From positions 62,447-126,446 of the forward strand of contig NZ_BMYT01000006.1 of the NCBI RefSeq assembly GCF_014652415.1: a stretch of DNA of 64,000 nucleotides. The letters are read 5' to 3'. Positions 58,243 through 64,000 of this stretch are shown one piece after another. How positions within the stretch are numbered: position 1 is the first letter of the stretch; each line of letters opens with the position of its first letter. The notes below the pieces were generated by a model, which was given only the letters and a program-made list of their open reading frames with translations, searched no databases and was not told the origin of the DNA. Both the position numbers and the translations under genes were made by a program. Source of the DNA: Affinundibacterium macrobrachii (lineage in GTDB: Bacteria; Pseudomonadota; Gammaproteobacteria; Burkholderiales; Burkholderiaceae_D).

Positions 58243-60393
58243 ATGAATACGCCAGTTGCAACACTGTATTTTATTTCGGTTGGCGTGTTTGCATTAGGTG
58301 CTTTTCAGGCAGCCATCATGGCACGTGGCAGTCCCTATGCAAGAACTTGCTGGGTGTTTTCTGCTCTCTGCTTGTTCTTCTCTCTTTTCCAATTTGCTTG
58401 CGGTGTGCAATTTACGGCTAGTAATTTTCAAGCCGCGATGGTCGCGCATAAGTGGGTTAATCTTTTCTCGATATTGTTAATCCCATTGATATGGTTTTTG
58501 GTTGCTTCGCTAGAAGATAAAGCCAGTGCGTTTCGGTCCGCCTATTTCGTTGCCGCTTTTGCAGCTGCGGTGATGGTGTACAACTATTTCAGCGAGTATG
58601 GTTATCGCTTTGATACGGTATCAAAAGATGGTTTAACCACCTACGCGTGGGGTGAACAATTGTGGATTTTCTCTGGTGAGCCATCCTTAGTTTTTCGCGC
58701 CATGCGTCTGATGTCTTTGGGTTTATTGATTTACACCATGATCTTCTCGATCAAGATTACGCGCTTGGGTGAGAAGCGAACCAGTCGCTTGTTTTGGATT
58801 GCGCTGGCGCTGATGTTGATCGCTGGTTTGTTGGCTGGGCTGTCTGATTCGGGGGTGATCAAACTGCCGTATTTGGGTGGATTTGGCTTCTTATTGCTCG
58901 CTGTTTCATTTTCTGCTTTGGTAGGGAAAGATGTGTCGAGTCGACGAATTGAAGAGCTGCGTATCTATAACGAACTTCAACATGAAATTGAGCATCGTAA
59001 GATAGACAATCAGCGCTTTGAACATGTCATGAACAGTGATTTGCTGACGGGTTTGCCCAATCGTGCGGGTGCTTTGCTTGGCTTGCGTCAGTTATTGGAA
59101 TTAAATAGTCAGAATCAAACCAAGCTAGGCATATTTATTTTCGATGTAGATCAACTTGGCATCGTGAATGGCACCAGAGGTTATCAAGCGGGTGATCAAT
59201 TATTGATCGAAGTTGCACAGCGATTACAAGCGCATGTACGCGAAACCGATATCGTTGCGCGTTTGGGAAGTGGTCGATTTATCGTTGCTGCATCTTGCTT
59301 AAAGACTGAGCGTTGCGTTACTTTAGTCTACGAGAAATTGGCGGGGGCTTTAGCTTCACCGTTTTATGTTTGCGATAGTTTATTAAGTATCACTTCGAGC
59401 GTTGGTGCTGCCGTGTTTCCTGACAATATTAGTGCCGATGAGGATTTATTGTCGGCGGCAGAGTTAGCCTTGCATGATGCAAAAAGTGCGGGGATAGGTA
59501 AATTACGTTTTTACCAGCCCTCTCTCAAAGACAAGATGCAAGAGCGTATCGCCTTTGAAAGTGCATTGAAAGAGGCATTGACGAAGCAAGAATTTTTCTT
59601 ATGCTATCAACCCCAAGTTTCCGCTAGCAATGGCAATACGATTTGCTTAGAGGCATTGATACGGTGGCAGCACCCTCAGTATGGCTTGGTGATGCCAGAT
59701 CGCTTTATCCAGCTAGCCGAAACCATGGGCATTATTGCGCCAATAGGTGCGTGGGTGATTAATGCAGCATGCGCACAATTAGCACGTTGGCATGCGATGG
59801 GGTTTAGCGATTTACGCGTCGCTGTGAATTTGTCTGCACAACAATTGCTGGTCTCGGAACTAGAACAAACGGTGAGTGAGGCATTACAAACTTACCATCT
59901 GGAAGGTAAGGATTTAGAACTTGAAATCACTGAGTCGGTCTTGATGCAAGACCCTGAGCGCGCGATTGAACGTTTGGGCGCCTTGCAAAAGTTGGGTGTA
60001 CGTTTGTCGATTGATGACTTTGGCACCGGCTATTCATCGCTGGGTTATCTGCGCGTGTTGCCAGTCAATTCCTTAAAACTAGATCGCAGCTTTGTGTGGG
60101 ATATGGATAAAGGTGGCAAGGGATTAGAAATCTGTGCGACTGCGATTGGCTTAGCGAAGAAACTGGATTTAGAAATTGTTGCTGAAGGTGTGGAAACCAA
60201 GGAGCAGTTAGCGCAGTTGCGACATTTGGGTTGTGATCTCTTGCAGGGTTATCTATTTGCAAAGCCATTAACGGTTGATGCTGCTGATACATTTCTAGAA
60301 AACGTACACATGCCTTGGCTTGCTGCTGCACACCCTGATCTGGGTTTGCATCTGCCTTTGGTGATGAACCCTGGCTACTTACCGAGTAATTGA
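58243..60393 (+). CDS. Membrane GGDEF-EAL protein with degenerate GGDEF site
   Basis: The 716-aa product has about seven N-terminal membrane helices (about 1-235), a GGDEF domain (about 255-420) and an EAL domain (about 430-690). The GGDEF signature reads LGSGRF, so diguanylate cyclase activity is probably lost. The EAL domain keeps CLEALIRW, ESVL and IDDFGTGYSSL, so c-di-GMP hydrolysis is likely. I chose ATG 58243 because the membrane region begins right after it; a frame start at 58159 adds 28 residues. Confidence 0.85.
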   Translation: MNTPVATLYFISVGVFALGAFQAAIMARGSPYARTCWVFSALCLFFSLFQFACGVQFTASNFQAAMVAHKWVNLFSILLIPLIWFLVASLEDKASAFRSAYFVAAFAAAVMVYNYFSEYGYRFDTVSKDGLTTYAWGEQLWIFSGEPSLVFRAMRLMSLGLLIYTMIFSIKITRLGEKRTSRLFWIALALMLIAGLLAGLSDSGVIKLPYLGGFGFLLLAVSFSALVGKDVSSRRIEELRIYNELQHEIEHRKIDNQRFEHVMNSDLLTGLPNRAGALLGLRQLLELNSQNQTKLGIFIFDVDQLGIVNGTRGYQAGDQLLIEVAQRLQAHVRETDIVARLGSGRFIVAASCLKTERCVTLVYEKLAGALASPFYVCDSLLSITSSVGAAVFPDNISADEDLLSAAELALHDAKSAGIGKLRFYQPSLKDKMQERIAFESALKEALTKQEFFLCYQPQVSASNGNTICLEALIRWQHPQYGLVMPDRFIQLAETMGIIAPIGAWVINAACAQLARWHAMGFSDLRVAVNLSAQQLLVSELEQTVSEALQTYHLEGKDLELEITESVLMQDPERAIERLGALQKLGVRLSIDDFGTGYSSLGYLRVLPVNSLKLDRSFVWDMDKGGKGLEICATAIGLAKKLDLEIVAEGVETKEQLAQLRHLGCDLLQGYLFAKPLTVDAADTFLENVHMPWLAAAHPDLGLHLPLVMNPGYLPSN

Positions 60394-60444
60394 TTGCATG
60401 AGCTAAATTGTTCTTGCATGTAGTTCGGTGTTGAGCAAGATCGA

Positions 60445-60822
60445 CTAGGCCAAATCGGCAAGCACCTGGGCTTCGATTTGTTGCCATTCATCGTCAGTGA
60501 AAAGACGTGAGCGTGTGTGAAAGGCTTTGCCGGTTGCGCCTTCGAGAGAAAATGTGCCGCCATGCCCATCGATGACATCTAAAATTAATTGCGTGTGTTT
60601 CCAATAGTCATATTGCAGTTTACCGATATAAAACGGTACGCCATCTAATTCACCCAACTTGACATCATAGTGGCCTATCGTTAGATCGCTAGGAAGATAG
60701 CAATTCGCTGCACTATTGTCACAGCAGCCACCAGATTGATGAAACATGATTTCACCGTATTCGGCTTTTAATTGAGCGATTAATTCTAGAGCAGCCGCTG
60801 TGGCGATAACACGATCTACCAT
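60445..60822 (-). CDS. DUF779 protein, partner of acetaldehyde dehydrogenase
   Basis: The 125-aa product contains MFHQSGGCCDNSAANCYLP, with a Cys cluster typical of DUF779. The family is regularly encoded beside ExaC/AcoD-type acetaldehyde dehydrogenases but has no firm role. GAGGA lies 5 nt before ATG 60822. It follows the dehydrogenase gene in the same direction with a terminator-like hairpin in between. Confidence 0.85.
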   Translation of the reverse strand: MVDRVIATAAALELIAQLKAEYGEIMFHQSGGCCDNSAANCYLPSDLTIGHYDVKLGELDGVPFYIGKLQYDYWKHTQLILDVIDGHGGTFSLEGATGKAFHTRSRLFTDDEWQQIEAQVLADLA

Positions 60823-60963
60823 GATTCCTCGCGCAAAATAGTTCACTAAATAATTCATCAAATTACTCAATGAGCGAAGCTAAAGACAAAGCCAGTTAAC
60901 GAATTCTCTGCACAATCACGACGCGACACGTCGCTACCTTGAGCAGAGATTTCATCGTAAGAA

Positions 60964-60997
60964 AGTAACGCACTGCTTAAATATGCAATGCGCTACT
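60964..60997 (-). terminator. Terminator-like hairpin after the aldehyde dehydrogenase gene
   Basis: Read on the minus strand, AGTAGCGCATTGC and GCAGTGCGTTACT pair over 13 bp with two G-T pairs and an 8-nt loop, followed by TTTCTTA. Partial termination here would lower DUF779 expression relative to the enzyme. Confidence 0.5.
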
Positions 60998-61013
60998 GTT
61001 ATCTAGATTGATG

Positions 61014-62534
61014 TCAGAAGAAGCCCAATTTGTTTTCACTGTAGCTAACCAAGAGGTTCTTGGTTTGTTGATAGTGATTGAGCATCATCTTATGGTTTTC
61101 ACGACCGATGCCAGATTCCTTGTAACCACCGAACGCAGCATGGGCTGGATACGCATGATAGCAATTGGTCCAAACGCGGCCAGCTTTGATCGCACGTCCC
61201 ATACGATATGCGACATTGCCGTTGCGGCTCCACACACCAGCACCTAAACCATACAGCGTGTCATTAGCGATTGCTAATGCCTCGGCTTCATCTTTAAAAG
61301 TGGTGATGGCGAGCACAGGTCCAAAAATTTCTTCTTGGAAGATACGCATTTTGTTATGTCCCTTGAACAAGGTCGGTTGGACATAGTAACCACCAGCCAA
61401 ATCGCCATCTAAATGCGCTTGCGTGCCACCAGCTAACACTTCGGCACCTTCTTCTTTGCCTAGTTCAAGATACGACAAAATTTTGGTCAATTGTTCTTTC
61501 GATGCTTGCGCGCCCATCATGGTGTCGGTATCTAAAGGATTGGCATGCTTGATTGCCGCAACGCGTTGTAATACGCGTTCCATAAACTTATCGTAGATAC
61601 TTTCTTGAATCAATGCACGTGATGGGCAGGTACATACTTCGCCTTGATTAAAAGCGAATAGGACTAAGCCTTCAATTGCCTTGTCGAGGAAGGCATCGTC
61701 TGCATCCATGATGTCAGCAAAAAAGATATTAGGTGATTTACCACCGAGTTCTAAGGTTGCAGGAATCAGATTATTCGCGGCAGCTTGTGCAATCACACGA
61801 CCAGTTGAGGTCGAACCTGTGAACGCAATCTTCGCGATGCGCTTGCTATTTGCTAATGGCATACCAGCTTCGCGGCCATAGCCATTGACGATATTGAGCA
61901 CACCAGCAGGCAATAAATCGGCGATCAATTCTGTCAATATCAGGAGCGAAATCGGGGTCGACTCTGCTGGCTTTAAGACCACGCAATTACCTGCGCCTAA
62001 GGCCGGTGCTAATTTCCACGCCGCCATCAAGATAGGGAAATTCCAAGGGATGATTTGACCGACTACGCCGAGTGGCTCGTGATAGTGATATGCGACGGTG
62101 GTTTCATCGAGTTCAGACAATGCACCTTCTTGCGCACGAATACAACCAGCGAAATAACGGAAGTGATCGATAGTGAGTGGGATGTCTGCATTGAGTGTTT
62201 CGCGTATCGCCTTACCATTGTCGACGGTTTCGGCATACGCCAATAATTCGAGGTTCGCTTCGATGCGATCGGCGATTTTGTTGAGTATATTCGCGCGCTC
62301 AGTTGGTGAAGTTTTGCCCCACGCATCTGCCGCTGCGTGCGCGGCATTAAGCGCCAATTCGATGTCTTCTGCGCCTGAACGCGCCGCTTGCGTATAGACC
62401 TTACCGCTAATCGGTGTAATCACGTCAAAGTATTGTCCCTTTACTGGCGCAGTCCACTTGCCGCCGATGAAATTGTCATAACGTGCTTTGTATTGAATTT
62501 TGGCGCCTGCTGCACCTGGTGCTGAATAGATCAA
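61014..62534 (-). CDS. NAD-dependent acetaldehyde dehydrogenase (ExaC/AcoD type)
   Basis: The 506-aa protein oxidises acetaldehyde to acetate. It shows the cofactor loop [27 protein letters not shown], the catalytic Glu in [10 protein letters not shown] and the nucleophile in [18 protein letters not shown] lies 8 nt before the ATG. Its -24/-12 promoter, the DUF779 neighbour and the divergent AcoR-like activator all match ethanol/acetoin-induced operons. Confidence 0.93.
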   Translation of the reverse strand: MIYSAPGAAGAKIQYKARYDNFIGGKWTAPVKGQYFDVITPISGKVYTQAARSGAEDIELALNAAHAAADAWGKTSPTERANILNKIADRIEANLELLAYAETVDNGKAIRETLNADIPLTIDHFRYFAGCIRAQEGALSELDETTVAYHYHEPLGVVGQIIPWNFPILMAAWKLAPALGAGNCVVLKPAESTPISLLILTELIADLLPAGVLNIVNGYGREAGMPLANSKRIAKIAFTGSTSTGRVIAQAAANNLIPATLELGGKSPNIFFADIMDADDAFLDKAIEGLVLFAFNQGEVCTCPSRALIQESIYDKFMERVLQRVAAIKHANPLDTDTMMGAQASKEQLTKILSYLELGKEEGAEVLAGGTQAHLDGDLAGGYYVQPTLFKGHNKMRIFQEEIFGPVLAITTFKDEAEALAIANDTLYGLGAGVWSRNGNVAYRMGRAIKAGRVWTNCYHAYPAHAAFGGYKESGIGRENHKMMLNHYQQTKNLLVSYSENKLGFF

Positions 62535-62662
62535 GGTGGTCTCCTTCTGTTATTTGTGATTGACACTTTTTTGTTGGGCTTTTGTCGAGCTTTTGTCGAA
62601 CAACGGCAACGCGATGATGCTGATACAAGCTTGCATTGTGGGCGTTACTGTTTTGAGTAATT

Positions 62663-62677
62663 GCAAATGGCATGCCA
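62663..62677 (-). promoter_or_regulatory. Sigma-54 (-24/-12) promoter of the aldehyde dehydrogenase
   Basis: On the minus strand the sequence is TGGCAT-GCCAT-TTGC, an almost perfect match to the TGGCAC-N5-TTGC consensus. The start of transcription would be near 62652, about 118 nt before the start codon. A sigma-54 activator gene lies divergent, so the call is consistent. Confidence 0.75.
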
Positions 62678-62820
62678 TGTTTGAGGGCTGCGTATTGATA
62701 ATTGCATTGTTGCGCTGCAACCTCCTATGAGATTGCGTAGGCAAAATGTGATGATGAACTTTTTGAAAAATATCTTGGCATTCTGGCTGTGAATTTCGTC
62801 CTCAATGATTGTCAAAAAAA

Positions 62821-62868
62821 GTGACAGCAGTGTCACATAAGGCGATGCAAAAAAGTGACAGGTGTAAC
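62821..62868. promoter_or_regulatory. Candidate activator binding sites (UAS)
   Basis: GTGACA-GCAG-TGTCAC (62821-62836) is a perfect dyad, and GTGACA-GG-TGTAAC (62855-62868) an imperfect relative 34 bp away. They lie about 150-190 bp upstream of the -24 element, the usual distance for sigma-54 activators, in the 590-bp gap (62535-63124) that separates the dehydrogenase and the regulator. Confidence 0.55.
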
Positions 62869-63124
62869 ATTTTGAGACAGTGAAATGAGGTCTCGAACTG
62901 ATCGCCATCACAAGTCTGTGCCTACACAGAATCGAAGCCGCACGCAACTGTTAAACTAAGTTAGACTGAGAAAAACAAAGCGATAGAAATCACGGCAATG
63001 TGGGCATGAGCACGATTTGCACCATTGGCATTGATGATATTGATGTACATGAGGTCATTTCGGTTCATTTCGCGTTATTGAGTATCATTGCGATTGTTCT
63101 CGACCCAATATAGGAGACAAGTTC

Positions 63125-64000
63125 ATGCGCCACCAAGCCATACTTCCTGCTTTACATTTAAAGCAGGCGCGTCTGCAATTTGTTGAGCGTGGAATTACGC
63201 CTACGTCCGGCATCGATTTGCGCTTGGCGCAATCATGGCAACGAAGTTTGTCGGCTGGATTGTCGCCCGTTGGTCGAGCTGATTGTGCAGACAATTTGAG
63301 TTCGGCAAATCTGCAATATGCGCGTGATTTTAATCATGAATTAATTAGTCATTCAGAGCCCGTGATTGAATATCTATTTGATCAGGTGAAGCATAGTCAT
63401 AGCATGGTGATTCTTGCCGACGCACAAGGCGTACTCATGCATACATTGGGTGACTTAGATTTTTTAAGTAAGGCAGAGCGCGTTGCCTTAAAATGCGGGG
63501 CGAACTGGGCAGAAAATCAACGCGGTACAAATGCGATAGGAACCGCGCTAGCCGAAGCGGCAGAAATTGAAATCAATGGTGCCGAACACTATCTCGAACC
63601 GAATGAATTTCTGACATGTGCGGCTGCGCCTATCTTATCCGCACAAGGTCATCTGCTCGGCATACTCGATATCTCTGGAGATCAACGTAGTCGTCATCCG
63701 CACACCTTGGGTTTGGTATCGACTGCTGCACAAATGATAGAAAATAGTATGGTGTTGGGAAGTTGCCAGCATCCTATTTTGTTACAACTGCATACCCGCG
63801 CCGAAGGTATTGGTAGCGTCGCTCAAGCAATCTTAGTTTTTTCAGAAGATGGCTATTTGCTTGGTGCCAATCGTCGCGCATTAGCGTTGCTGAACTTAGG
63901 CTACAGCGATTTGGCGCGTATCGATTGGCGTCAATTATTTGATCAAGACTTGCATGCCTTCATGTCACGTCAACGTCGTTCGACTAGTCATCCCGAAGCT
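63125..64000 (+). CDS. acoR: AcoR-like sigma-54-dependent activator, N-terminal part (cut by window edge)
   Basis: The frame opens with ATG 63125 (AGGAG 8 nt upstream) and runs without a stop to the window end, 292 codons. It shows the AcoR-type start GIDLRLAQSWQRSLSAGL, followed by a GAF-like sensor domain (SMVILADAQGVLMH; NWAENQRGTNAIGTALAEA) and the beginning of a PAS-like segment (ILVFSEDGYLLGANRRAL). The AAA+ domain with GAFTGA and the Fis-type helix-turn-helix should follow outside. It probably activates the divergent dehydrogenase promoter. Confidence 0.88.
   Translation, partial: MRHQAILPALHLKQARLQFVERGITPTSGIDLRLAQSWQRSLSAGLSPVGRADCADNLSSANLQYARDFNHELISHSEPVIEYLFDQVKHSHSMVILADAQGVLMHTLGDLDFLSKAERVALKCGANWAENQRGTNAIGTALAEAAEIEINGAEHYLEPNEFLTCAAAPILSAQGHLLGILDISGDQRSRHPHTLGLVSTAAQMIENSMVLGSCQHPILLQLHTRAEGIGSVAQAILVFSEDGYLLGANRRALALLNLGYSDLARIDWRQLFDQDLHAFMSRQRRSTSHPEA

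Overview
The window looks like chromosomal DNA of a betaproteobacterium, probably a Burkholderiales member close to Oxalobacteraceae/Undibacterium. This is an inference from the NAD-linked fdsGBA-type formate dehydrogenase with fdhD and fdsD, the protein style and the moderate GC content; no rRNA or tRNA is present to confirm it. No phage or plasmid backbone is seen.

Region 1 (1-11.7 kb) joins RNA repair and NAD/ADP-ribose metabolism. It holds the end of rtcB and rtcA, a large unrecognised Nudix-like protein, an NADK2-like kinase followed 4 nt after an SPFH (slipin-like) protein, and an NrtR-type Nudix repressor divergent from prs-nadV. A macrodomain protein, a SLOG-type protein, a frameshifted HAD phosphatase and a 2OG-Fe(II) oxygenase follow. 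A palindrome between the -35 and -10 of the prs-nadV promoter is a strong NrtR operator candidate. Region 2 (11.7-20.3 kb) holds a FitA/FitB pair whose toxin carries an amber codon, a CadC-like membrane regulator divergent from a secreted CocE-type hydrolase, and an orphan attI-like site with one cassette. Region 3 (20.2-27.7 kb) is the formate dehydrogenase operon and map with an overlapping ParD-like gene.

Region 4 (27.9-35.3 kb) is an integron cassette array without an integrase gene. It starts at a second attI-like site and continues with cassettes whose attC sites can be paired with the start of their own cassette. Two attC sites are split at the same position by two copies of an IS1111-type (IS110 family) element. 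The long non-coding ends of these elements, where the bridge/seeker RNA should lie, differ at one base in about 258, while the transposase genes differ much more. Cassette genes include a SEC-C protein, a CdiI-like (DUF1436) immunity protein and a DUF4304 protein.

Region 5 (35.4-41.4 kb) holds a cold-shock/excalibur fusion, a methyltransferase, an HD-GYP response regulator and an MHYT-PAS hybrid kinase. Region 6 (42-58 kb) is a nearly complete nucleic-acid and nucleoside scavenging locus: uridine kinase, ribokinase, a BMP-family binding protein and ABC importer, nucleoside hydrolase, an IPNS-like oxygenase, a TonB-dependent receptor, a lipoprotein 5'-nucleotidase, S1/P1 nuclease and secreted adenosine deaminase. 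It would let the cell degrade external nucleic acids to nucleosides, import them and recover ribose and bases. Region 7 (58-64 kb) has a GGDEF-EAL protein with a degenerate GGDEF site, and an acetaldehyde dehydrogenase with a DUF779 partner. These are read from a good sigma-54 promoter opposite an AcoR-like activator that runs off the end.

A recurring small-scale feature is short tandem repeats of 11-14 nt in intergenic DNA, several of them directly upstream of start codons.
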